Positions 39,800-50,234 of a stretch of 64,000 nucleotides of DNA are shown piece by piece. The notes beneath the pieces were generated by a model, which saw nothing but the letters and a program-made list of their open reading frames with translations, was not told the origin of the DNA and searched no databases. This DNA comes from JAEULH01 sp963746275 (GTDB lineage Bacteria > Pseudomonadota > Alphaproteobacteria > Rhodospirillales > Defluviicoccaceae). Positions within the stretch are counted from its first letter, which is position 1, and each line of letters starts with the position of its first letter. A program made the position numbers and the translations under genes. The stretch covers positions 25,460 through 89,459 of the forward strand of contig CAVVAX010000044.1 of the NCBI GenBank assembly GCA_963746275.1. The letters run 5' to 3'.

Positions 39800-39890
39800 T
39801 GCGGCCGCCGCGATCCGTTCACCCGTTGTTAAAGCCGCGCGCCGATACTGCGCCGCAGACGGAAAAACTTCAACCATCGAGTTCGATGCG

Positions 39891-40297
39891 ATGGACGCGG
39901 CCTCACCTGAGCTTTTCGGCGCGATCAAGCAGCGGCTGCGCTGGCTGGGCCAGCGCCAGGAGGTGCTTGCCCGCAACATCGCCAACTCCGACACGCCGGG
40001 CTACCGCCCCCGCGACCTGCGCCAATTCACGTTCTCGAACATGGTCGGCGAGCACGCGCCAGGCGATCGCCATGACGGCCACGAGCGCCAGCCACCTGAG
40101 CGGGCGGCGCCGCGATCCCGCCGCCTTCGCAGCCGCGGGTCGAGCGCGCACCTTATGAGACCGCGCCCGCCGGCAACGCCGTAGTGCTCGAGGAGCAGAT
40201 GGCGAAGATCAACGAAACCACGGTTTCGCACAGCCTCGCTTCCGGGCTCTACCGCAAGCACCTGGCGATGCTCAAGACCGCCACCGGGCCTCGCTGA
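39891..40297 (+). CDS. flgB: flagellar basal-body rod protein FlgB (two frameshifts)
   Basis: ATG 39891 gives MDAASPELFGAIKQRLRWLG, then QEVLARNIANSDTPGYRPRD with the NIANxxTPGY rod-protein signature. Between about 40050 and 40145 the coding passes through two other frames (MTATSASHLSGRRRDPAAFA; then RAPYETAPAGNAVVLEEQMA), ending SHSLASGLYRKHLAMLKTAT with TGA at 40297. The total of about 135 residues is normal for FlgB. It forms the proximal rod of the flagellum. First gene of the flgB-flgC-fliE-fliQ-fliR-flhB run. Confidence 0.92.
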
Positions 40298-40313
40298 ACG
40301 CTGAGGAGCAACA

Positions 40314-40724
40314 ATGGACGACGTGCTCAGAACCATGCGCATCTCGGCGGCCGGCATGCGTACCCAGGGGACGCGCCTGCGGGTCATCTCCGAGAACGTC
40401 GCCAACGCCAACTCGCTGCCGACGGCGCCGGGCGATCTGCCGTACCGGCGCAAGACCGTCACCTTCAGGAACGAGCTCGATCGCGCCACCGGCACGGCTC
40501 TCGTCACCGTCGAGAAAATTGGCGTCGATGCCTCGAGCTTCTCCAGCCGCTACGAGCCCGGACATCCCGCAGCCGATGCCGCCGGCTATGTGCTGACGCC
40601 CAACGTCAACACGCTGATCGAGATGACCGACATGCGCGAGGCGCAGCGGTCCTACGAAGCCAACCTCAACGTCATCAAGGCGTCGAAGGCCATGCTCAAC
40701 GAAACCATCGACGTCCTGCGCTAG
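40314..40724 (+). CDS. flgC: flagellar basal-body rod protein FlgC
   Basis: The 136-residue protein has RISAAGMRTQGTRLRVISEN with ENVANANSLP at the N-terminus and the C-terminal coiled-coil signature NVNTLIEMTDMREAQRSYEA ending NETIDVLR. It is a component of the proximal rod, 16 nt after flgB. GAGGAGC precedes the ATG. Confidence 0.97.
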   Translation: MDDVLRTMRISAAGMRTQGTRLRVISENVANANSLPTAPGDLPYRRKTVTFRNELDRATGTALVTVEKIGVDASSFSSRYEPGHPAADAAGYVLTPNVNTLIEMTDMREAQRSYEANLNVIKASKAMLNETIDVLR

Positions 40725-40746
40725 GGCGGCCGGAGAGAACGTCAGC

Positions 40747-40815
40747 AAACGCCCTCACCCCGACCCTCTCCCGCCTTGCGGGAGAGGGAGGGCCCCGCCG
40801 AGCGGGAGGGTGAAG
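40747..40815. repeat. hairpin repeat, family 2, copy 1
   Basis: GCAAACGCCCTCACCCCG leader, then CCCTCTCCCGC-CTT-GCGGGAGAGGG (perfect 11-bp stem, 40764-40788) and a GCGGGAGGGTGA tail. It lies between flgC and fliE and shares 19 identical leader bases with 41489-41536. Confidence 0.8.
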
Positions 40816-40834
40816 CTTTGAAGGGGGAAGACGA

Positions 40835-41167
40835 ATGCCGATTGCGATTAACAGCTTTGCCGGCGCCGCCGCGGCCTATGCCCGGGCGCGCGACCATCTG
40901 ACCGGCGTTGGCGGTGAAGACGAGCCGCTGTCGGCGGGCCGAGCCGGCCAGTCGACCTTCGCCGACATGGTCAAGACCGCCATCGACGGCGCCGTCACCA
41001 CCGGCAAGGAAAGCGAGCGGCTGTCGCTGGCCGCCGTCGGCGATGGCGCCGACGTGAGCCAGGTGGTCACCGCCGTCGCCGAGGCCGAAACCGTGCTCAA
41101 CACGGTCATGGCCGTCCGCGACCGCGTCATCGACGCCTACAAGGACGTCCTCAGGATGCCGATCTAG
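40835..41167 (+). CDS. fliE: flagellar hook-basal body protein FliE
   Basis: The 110-residue protein ends with the family signature DVSQVVTAVAEAETVLNTVM then RDRVIDAYKDVLRMPI. FliE joins the MS ring to the rod and is exported early. GGGGGAAGACGA precedes ATG 40835. A family 2 hairpin separates it from flgC. Confidence 0.97.
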   Translation: MPIAINSFAGAAAAYARARDHLTGVGGEDEPLSAGRAGQSTFADMVKTAIDGAVTTGKESERLSLAAVGDGADVSQVVTAVAEAETVLNTVMAVRDRVIDAYKDVLRMPI

Positions 41168-41185
41168 CGCCGGGTCGCCACAGCC

Positions 41186-41452
41186 ATGAACGAAGTCGAT
41201 GTGCTGGCGATCGGCCGCGAGGCGATGATCCTGACGCTGAAGATCTCCGGGCCGACGATGGTGGCCGGCATGGTCGTCGGCCTGATCATCGCCCTGTTCC
41301 AGGCGCTGACCTCGATCCAGGAGACGACGATCACGTTCGTGCCGAAGATTGTCGTCATGCTGGCGACGCTCGTCGTCTTCCTGCCGTTCATGATGACGGC
41401 GCTGATCGAGTTCACCCAGGTCCTGTTCGACCGCGCCGTCGGTCTCGGCTGA
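41186..41452 (+). CDS. fliQ: flagellar export protein FliQ
   Basis: The 88-residue protein has two TM helices (GPTMVAGMVVGLIIALFQAL and KIVVMLATLVVFLPFMMTAL) flanking TSIQETTITFVPK, the FliQ hallmark. It is part of the FliPQR export gate. It is 18 nt after fliE. Confidence 0.97.
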   Translation: MNEVDVLAIGREAMILTLKISGPTMVAGMVVGLIIALFQALTSIQETTITFVPKIVVMLATLVVFLPFMMTALIEFTQVLFDRAVGLG

Positions 41453-41488
41453 GGGCGCGCTCCTGGGCGGAGGCCAAATCGATGAAGC

Positions 41489-41536
41489 AAACGCCCTCAC
41501 CCCGGCCCTCTCCCATGGCAGAGGGAGAGGGAAGCC
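41489..41536. repeat. hairpin repeat, family 2, copy 2
   Basis: GCAAACGCCCTCACCCCGG, then CCCTCTCCC-n8-GGGAGAGGG (9-bp stem, 41506-41531). It lies in the 206-nt fliQ-fliR gap, otherwise without a gene. Confidence 0.8.
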
Positions 41537-41658
41537 GCCCGGAGCCTTCTGCAGACTGGAGGCGTCATGCCGGATCGCCCGCCAGGATGAGGGCGGCTCG
41601 GGAACGCTCGGTAATCGTCGCCGCCGAGCCGGCCGTGGCGGATGGAAGCGTCTGAACC

Positions 41659-42420
41659 GTGCTCGAGCAGATCACCCTCGCCCAGACCTTCGCCTACCTG
41701 CTGGTGTTCGCCCGCCTCGGCGCGGCGCTGGCGCTGCTTCCGGGCTTCAGCGCTGCCTACGTCAGCGTCCGCGTGCGCCTCATCCTGGCGCTGGCGCTGA
41801 CGCTGGTGGTCCAGCCGGTCGTAGCCGCCACGCTGCCGGGCCTGCCGGCGAGTCCCGCGGCCCTCGCCCTGCTCATCGCCGGCGAGGTCAGCATCGGCAC
41901 CTTCATCGCCGTCCTCGTTCGGATCGTCGTCGCCGCCCTGCAGGTTGCCGGCACCTTCATCGCCTATTTCTCGTCGCTGGCGAACGCTCTGGTCCAGGAC
42001 CCGGTGGCGGACCAGCAGACCTCGACGATCTCGGGTTTCCTCGGCACCCTCGGGCTGGTGCTGATCTTCGTCACCGACCTGCACCACCTGATGCTGCGCG
42101 CGGTCGTCGCCAGCTACGACCGCTTTCCCCCGGGCATGGCGCTGCCCACCGATGGCTTCGCCGAGGCCGCGACCGCAGCGGTCGCCGCCAGCATGGTGAT
42201 CGGTCTGCAACTCGCGGCGCCGTTCCTGGTGGTCGCCCTCGTCTACACCGTCGGGCTGGGCCTGCTCGGCCGGCTGATGCCGCAACTGCCGGTCTTCTTC
42301 TTCGGCATGCCGATACAGATTTCCTTCCAAATCTGGGCGATGGCGCTTACTATTTCGGGCATCATGCTCGTGTTTCTCAATCATTTCCGCGAGACCCTCT
42401 CGCCTTTCGCTGGCCCCTGA
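41659..42420 (+). CDS. fliR: flagellar export protein FliR
   Basis: GTG start; 253 residues with six TM helices: LVFARLGAALALLPGFSAAY, the GEVSIGTFIAVLVRIVVAAL segment typical of FliR, and LGRLMPQLPVFFFGMPIQI. It forms the export gate with FliP and FliQ. Directly upstream of flhB (55 nt). Confidence 0.96.
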   Translation: MLEQITLAQTFAYLLVFARLGAALALLPGFSAAYVSVRVRLILALALTLVVQPVVAATLPGLPASPAALALLIAGEVSIGTFIAVLVRIVVAALQVAGTFIAYFSSLANALVQDPVADQQTSTISGFLGTLGLVLIFVTDLHHLMLRAVVASYDRFPPGMALPTDGFAEAATAAVAASMVIGLQLAAPFLVVALVYTVGLGLLGRLMPQLPVFFFGMPIQISFQIWAMALTISGIMLVFLNHFRETLSPFAGP

Positions 42421-42475
42421 CCCTCGCCTGCGCCGGCACGTGCCGGCGCCGTGATGTGATGTCCGCGGGGGGCGG

Positions 42476-43539
42476 ATGGCCGAGCAAGACAACGACACCA
42501 AGACCGAGAAGCCGACACCGAAGCGCCTGGAGCAGGCGCGCGAGAAGGGTCAGGTTGCGTCCTCGCAGGACGTCAAGAGCTGGGGCATGCTGGCCGGCGC
42601 CCTCGTTTGCCTGGCCGGCCTCGCCCCCGGCGCCGCCGCCAGAGTTGCCGCCACCGGGCGCACCTTCCTCGACCGGGCGGATGCCATGTCGCTCGACGCC
42701 GCCAACCTGCAGCCGGCGCTGGCCGCGCTGATCGCTGAGATCGCCTGGGCCATCGGGCCGATCCTGGCCGTGCTCCTTGCCGCCGCCATCGTCGCCAACG
42801 TCGGCCAGACCGGGCTGATCTGGGCGCCGAGCCGTATCGGCCCGCAGCTCTCGCGGGTCTCGCCGGCGAGCGGCGCCAAGCGGCTGTTCTCGCTCAGGGC
42901 CCTCATCGAGTTCGCCAAGGGCCTGCTCAAGCTCGCCGCCGTGGGCACGATCTGCGTCATCCTCGGCCGCTCGCTGCTCGAGGACATGGCGCTGCTGCCC
43001 TCGGTGCCGACGGCCGGGCTCTTGCGCCGGACCAGCGATGTCGCCCTCTGGCTGGTGGGTGGCACCCTCGGCGTGCTGACGCTGATCGCCGGCCTCGACT
43101 TCGCCTACCAGCGGCTGTCGCTCCTGAAGCAGTTGCGCATGACCAAGCAGGAGCTGCGCGACGAGATCAAGCAGTCCGAGGGCGATCCGCACATCAAGGC
43201 GCGCATCCGGCGGTTGCGCAACGAGCGCGCGCGCCAACGGATGATGGCGGAGGTGCCGAAGGCGGCGGTGGTCATCACCAACCCAACCCACTTCGCCGTG
43301 GCGCTTGCCTACGACATGGCGTCCATGGCCGCGCCCAAGGTCGTAGCGAAGGGCGTCGACACCATGGCGCGGCGCATCCGCGAGGTCGCCGAGGAGAACG
43401 AGGTGCCGATCGTCGAGAACCCGCCGCTCGCCCGCGCCCTCCACGCGGCGGTGGACCTGGACGAGGAGATCCCGGTGGAACACTACCAGGCGGTGGCGCA
43501 GGTGATCGGCTACGTCATGCGGCTGAAGGATCGCGTCCG

Positions 43540-43543
<4 letters not shown>
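42476..43543 (+). CDS. flhB: flagellar export switch protein FlhB
   Basis: The 355-residue protein begins DNDTKTEKPTPKRLEQAREK, a strongly conserved N-terminus, and has four TM helices. The cytoplasmic autocleavage site Asn269-Pro-Thr-His272 (VVITNPTHFAVAL) is intact, at exactly the E. coli residue number. FlhB controls the switch from rod/hook to filament export. Its 3' end abuts or overlaps the hybrid kinase gene. Confidence 0.97.
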
Positions 43544-45126
<1,583 letters not shown>

Positions 45127-45129
45127 CGC

Positions 45130-46461
45130 CTAGATCGCCAGCGTCGCCGGGCCAGTGACGAGGAGGCGGACGAGCTCCGCCTGCCGGTCGCAGCCGGTCT
45201 TGTCGAACACCTGCTTGAGGTGTTTGCGCACGGTCTCGTAAACCAAGCCGAGGTTCTCTGCCGTCGCGTCCAGCTTGTAGCCCTGGGCGAGCAGGGCGAC
45301 GACGCGCGCCTCGGCCCGGCTCAGGCCATAGAGCTGGCGCAGCCGTCGCTGATCGATGTCCACCGACTTGTCCGGATCGCCGATGAACAGCATCGCCTGG
45401 GGGCGGCCGGCCGCATCCATGCCGTCGGCCGACGCGCCCACCGGCGCCAGCAGGCAGGTGAGGGGCCTGAGCCCGGAGCGACGCGGGACGGCGAAGGCGC
45501 TGAGCACCTCGCCGCCGGCGTCCTGCAGATCGCTCATCGCATCGGCGACCGCCCGGCGCAGCCGCGGCGTGCGCGCCGCCGCCTCTGAACGACGGATGGT
45601 CTCCTGGTAGGCGCGGACGTTCTCGTTCTCGATGATCTGGCGGGCGATGCGGTTAGCCGCGGTGATTTCGCCGGCGGCGTCGACGAAGGCGATGCCCAGC
45701 GGCACGGCATCGAGCGCGTCGAACGCCACCTGGTGGAAGAACTCGGCCTTGCGGAGCGCGCGCCCGGCGCGGAGGCTGCGCTGTACGGTCGGAAGCAGGC
45801 GGCGGAGGAGCGCTGCGTCCTCGCCGCTGAACGGCTCCTTGCCGAGGCCGCGCATGACCAGCACTTGCGCGATCATCCCGTCGGCCACGTCGACGACCCC
45901 GCGCAGGACCCCGCCAATCGCATACACCTCGCGCCAACCCGCAGGCACGCGCCCTCTCTGGCTGCCGCCGCCGGCGTCATCGATGATGACCTCGCCGGGC
46001 GAGGTCATCTCGTCCGCGGGGGCCGCCTCGCCGCTTACGTGCGCCAGCGAATAAGCTTCCGCCGCGGCCGGATCCAGCCCGGCCCAGTAGAGCAGCCGGC
46101 CAGTTCCCGCCGCAGCCTCATGCTCGGAAAGCGCGCAGGCGTCGGCGGCCAGTGTCGCGCGCAGCCCGGCCAGCGCCTGCGGCCATACCTGCGGATCGGC
46201 CGCAGCGTCGTAGACTCGGGCGGCCGCCTCCAGCAGCGTGAACTCGTGGTCATTGAGAAGCGGCCGGCGTGGCGTCGCCGCCGCGACCTGGTTCGGGCTC
46301 GCCAGCCGCTGGCCCCCGTCCGAGACGAGGTAAACGAGGTTGCTCCGGCGGTCCATGGCCCTGCGGTCACCGCCCGTGCGCCGGTCCGCGCCGCTGCGGC
46401 GGTCCGAGTTGGCGCGGCGGTCCTCACCGGCACGTCGCTCGACAAGCTGCCCTGTCGTCAT
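45130..46461 (-). CDS. LuxR-family transcriptional regulator
   Basis: The 443-residue protein converges on the hybrid kinase with a 3-nt gap. Its N-terminus repeats an Arg-rich unit (ERRAGEDRR, SDRRSGADRR, GGDRRAMDRR). The middle is a PAS/GAF-like sensory region (EFFHQVAFDALDAVPLGIAF and VDAAGEITAANRIARQIIE). The C-terminus is a LuxR HTH (LRQLYGLSRAEARVVALLAQ, then GLVYETVRKHLKQVFDKTGC). It should bind DNA in response to an unknown input. Placement beside flagellar genes suggests, but does not prove, motility control. Confidence 0.88.
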   Translation of the reverse strand: MTTGQLVERRAGEDRRANSDRRSGADRRTGGDRRAMDRRSNLVYLVSDGGQRLASPNQVAAATPRRPLLNDHEFTLLEAAARVYDAAADPQVWPQALAGLRATLAADACALSEHEAAAGTGRLLYWAGLDPAAAEAYSLAHVSGEAAPADEMTSPGEVIIDDAGGGSQRGRVPAGWREVYAIGGVLRGVVDVADGMIAQVLVMRGLGKEPFSGEDAALLRRLLPTVQRSLRAGRALRKAEFFHQVAFDALDAVPLGIAFVDAAGEITAANRIARQIIENENVRAYQETIRRSEAAARTPRLRRAVADAMSDLQDAGGEVLSAFAVPRRSGLRPLTCLLAPVGASADGMDAAGRPQAMLFIGDPDKSVDIDQRRLRQLYGLSRAEARVVALLAQGYKLDATAENLGLVYETVRKHLKQVFDKTGCDRQAELVRLLVTGPATLAI

Positions 46462-46548
46462 TGCTCACCTCACCCGTCCGTGTTGGTTGGTCGCTGCCCC
46501 TCGTCGACGGCGCGGTCGCGCAGGCATCGCCAAGCCCTGAAAAGCATT

Positions 46549-46636
46549 CTCACCCAAACGAGTACAACAGTGCCTTCGCCACCGCAATATCCTTTTCTGC
46601 TACTCCGTTTGGGTGAAAAAAAACCGGCTTTTTTCA
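46549..46636. promoter_or_regulatory. inverted repeats upstream of recA
   Basis: CTCACCCAAACGAG (46549-46562) and CTCCGTTTGGGTG (46603-46615) are near-complementary arms around a 40-nt AT-richer spacer. They are followed by TGAAAAAA-n7-TTTTTTCA (46614-46636). The gap between the divergent LuxR and recA genes must hold both promoters. The alphaproteobacterial SOS box GTTC-n7-GTTC is not visible. Confidence 0.4.
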
Positions 46637-46732
46637 AACGCTTAGGAGAAGTCGTTGGGGGAAAGGCCGCGATCCGGTACTGTCGTCGGCGTTGTCACGG
46701 GAACCCAGCTGTGGAATAAGGGTACGCAGTGC

Positions 46733-47806
<1,074 letters not shown>

Positions 47807-47935
47807 ACGGCCTGACGATCTCGCGCCCGCGGGCCGCTGCCCGCTGGCCTGTGCCCGCGAGACCGCGCCCTGGGGCACGGGCCCGTAGGCGGCGTTAGTA
47901 AAGCGCGCTTTCCTTCGGCACGCGGTTAATTAAGC

Positions 47936-47948
47936 CAAGGGCCCCTTG
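47936..47948. promoter_or_regulatory. short dyad upstream of the second Fic gene
   Basis: CAAGGG-C-CCCTTG, a perfect 6-bp dyad 33 nt before ATG 47982, next to AT-rich TTAATTAAG and TTTAAATAG. Possible operator; 47807-47981 otherwise holds no gene. Confidence 0.3.
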
Positions 47949-47981
47949 CTTTAAATAGCGGGTCCGCGGCAAGCTTGATGC

Positions 47982-49170
47982 ATGTCAGGCAGCCCGCCCC
48001 GCAACCCCCGTCTCGGACGCTTCGTGGAGGTATCCGTTCCGGGGGAGGTCGTCCGCGCCTTCGTGCCGCCGCCCCTACCGCCGAACCCACCCATCGATGT
48101 TCTTGGCCTGCTGGAGCGACTGAGCCTGGCGCAGTACGCCCTTGGCCAGCTGGACGGCATCACCGTGTTTCTGCCGCGTCCGGAGCTCTTTCTCTACATG
48201 TACGTGAGGAAGGAGGCGGTGCTCTCGTCTCAAATCGAGGGTACCCAGTCCACACTGTCGGACCTCCTGCGTCTCGAAGCAGAAGCTCAGGCGGGCCGTC
48301 CATTCGACGACATCCGCGAAATCTCGAACTACGTCGACGCTATGTTCCATGGGCTCGAGCGACTCGAACTCCTTACCGCTGTCGCTGCGCCTCATACGCG
48401 AGATACATGAGCGCCTCCTGCACGGCGGCCGCGGCGGCACCAAGGCCCCGGGCGAGTTCCGCCGGTCCCAGAATTGGATCGGCGGCACCCGCCCCGGAAA
48501 CGCGCTTTTCGTCCCGCCTCCGGTCACCGAGCTCGATGCATGCCTTGGCGCGCTCGAAGCGTTCATGCACGAGGCCAACTCGAAGCTGCCAACGCTCATC
48601 AAGGCGGGGCTCCTTCACGTGCAGTTCGAGACGATCCATCCGTTCCTGGACGGTAACGGCCGTATCGGCCGCCTGCTCGTGACCCTCTACCTCTGCGTCA
48701 AGGGCGCGCTGAAGAAGCCTATTCTCTATCTCAGCCTTTATCTCAAGACCCACCGCGCCAAGTATTACAGCCTCCTCCAGGAAGTTCGTGAGCACGGCGC
48801 ATGGGAGGCTTGGCTTGAGTTCTTTCTGGACGCGGTCGCCGAAACGGCCGGCCAAGCGTTTGATGCGGCAAATCGGACCGTCGAGTTGTTCAAGCGGGAC
48901 AGGGACCGGATCGCCGACGAGAGCGGGCGCGCCGGCTCGGCGCTGCGCGTCCACGACGTGCTCCAGGAGAACCCGTTTGTGACGGCCAAGCAGCTCGTGG
49001 GGCGAACCGGCCTCACGGCGCCGACCATCAACGCGGCGCTGGCGGACCTGCGGCGGCTCGGCATCATCGAGGAGGTGACCGGGCGGCAACGCGGCCGGGT
49101 TTTCACCTACAGCGCCTACCTCGCCATCCTCAGCGAAGGAACGGAACCCCTTCCGGCCGCCGACGTGTAG
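47982..49170 (+). CDS. Fic-family AMPylase with internal inhibitory helix and C-terminal winged helix (one frameshift)
   Basis: The N-terminal part carries the class II inhibitory motif S82-S-Q-I-E86-G87 (VLSSQIEGTQSTLSDLL), whose Glu blocks ATP gamma-phosphate binding. After a break near 48370 the Fic core continues: SLRLIREIHERLLHGGRG, then the active loop IHPFLDGNGRIGRLL with catalytic His. The C-terminus is a winged-helix (HDVLQENPFVTAKQLVGRTG ... RLGIIEEVTGRQRGRVF). This matches the SoFic-type architecture of about 395 residues. It transfers AMP to target hydroxyls under autoinhibition; the target is unknown. Confidence 0.9.
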
Positions 49171-49468
49171 CTTAGCGAGGGTATCGAGAGCGGCTGGCGA
49201 GCGGCCGTTCATGCCACCTGAACGGGAGCAGCTTCCGTTGCCGGCCGACGAAAGCATCGAGGAGGCGCAGGGAAGCGCGGGCGACCACCCTTGCCACGGT
49301 CGCGCGGCCCGGTCCCTGCCCGCAGCGCGGCCGGCACTCCAGGTCCTGCTCGCGCCTCGTCGCGGACCCCTCCGGCTTCCACGCCGCTGCCTGCTGTTCA
49401 CGACGCGGGCGGCGGCGCCGGCGTTGAGAACGATCAGCCGCCGCCGGAGCGCTTACGCCAAGCGCCGT
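49171..49468. other. intergenic region, no gene seen
   Basis: About 300 nt between the convergent Fic and rhomboid genes. Open frames exist on both strands but have no recognisable protein features. No terminator was found. Confidence 0.5.
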
Positions 49469-50173
49469 TCAGCGCTGCCACGGGCCGGCGGCGCTCCGGG
49501 TGCGGGCGTGCAGGGCGATGGTGAAGGCCAGCCCCGCGGCGAAGCCGCCGATGTGCGCCCACCAGGCGATGCCGCCCAGCGAGGGATCCGCCCCGAGCGC
49601 CGCCCAGCCCTCGATCATTTGGATCAGGAACCAGATGCCGGCGTAGAGGACGGCCGGCAGGTGGACGATCCAGGGGATGACGATGATCGGCACCACCGCC
49701 GCTACCTTGGCCCGCGGGTAGATCCAGACGAAGGCGCCGAGAACGCCGGCGATGGCGCCGGAGGCGCCGAGCGCCGGGACCTGCGAGCCCAGGTTGAAGG
49801 CCAGATGCGCCAGGCTGCCGGCGGCGCCGCAGCAGAGGTAGAGGGCCGTGAAGCGCAGCGGGCCCAGACGGTCCTCCACCGGCAGGCCGAACAGCCACAG
49901 CGTCCACATGTTGACGATGAGGTGCAGATAGCCGCCGTGGAGGAAGGTGTTGCTGACGAGCGGCAGCAGGCTGGCCGGATCGAGGCCTGCATCCCTGGCG
50001 GCGGCAGGGCTGCCGTAGACAGCGGGGATGAGGGCGAAGGTGGTGATGAAGGCGAACTCTGCCTGCTCGCCGAGGCCCTCCTGATAGAAGAACACCGCGA
50101 CGTTGAGGAAGATCAGCGACACCGAGACGACCGGCGAGCGGTGGCAGGGCGCCGTGGTGCGGAAGGGGATCAT
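49469..50173 (-). CDS. rhomboid-family intramembrane serine protease
   Basis: Start at ATG 50173 (MIPFRTTAPCHRSPVVSVSL), typical of the family; an upstream ATG at 50224 adds a basic leader. The 234-residue protein has six TM helices, the HGGYLHLIVNMWTLWLFG motif on TM2, nucleophile Ser in GASGAIAGVLGAF (TM4) and catalytic His in WWAHIGGFAAG (TM6). It cleaves TM helices of membrane substrates. It ends a minus-strand series and lies just downstream of phoD. Confidence 0.92.
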   Translation of the reverse strand: MIPFRTTAPCHRSPVVSVSLIFLNVAVFFYQEGLGEQAEFAFITTFALIPAVYGSPAAARDAGLDPASLLPLVSNTFLHGGYLHLIVNMWTLWLFGLPVEDRLGPLRFTALYLCCGAAGSLAHLAFNLGSQVPALGASGAIAGVLGAFVWIYPRAKVAAVVPIIVIPWIVHLPAVLYAGIWFLIQMIEGWAALGADPSLGGIAWWAHIGGFAAGLAFTIALHARTRSAAGPWQR

Positions 50174-50234
50174 GGCTGTTCGGCCCAGGTGGGCCCACCG
50201 CCGACGAAGCACAAGCACAAGCACGGGCCCGGGC

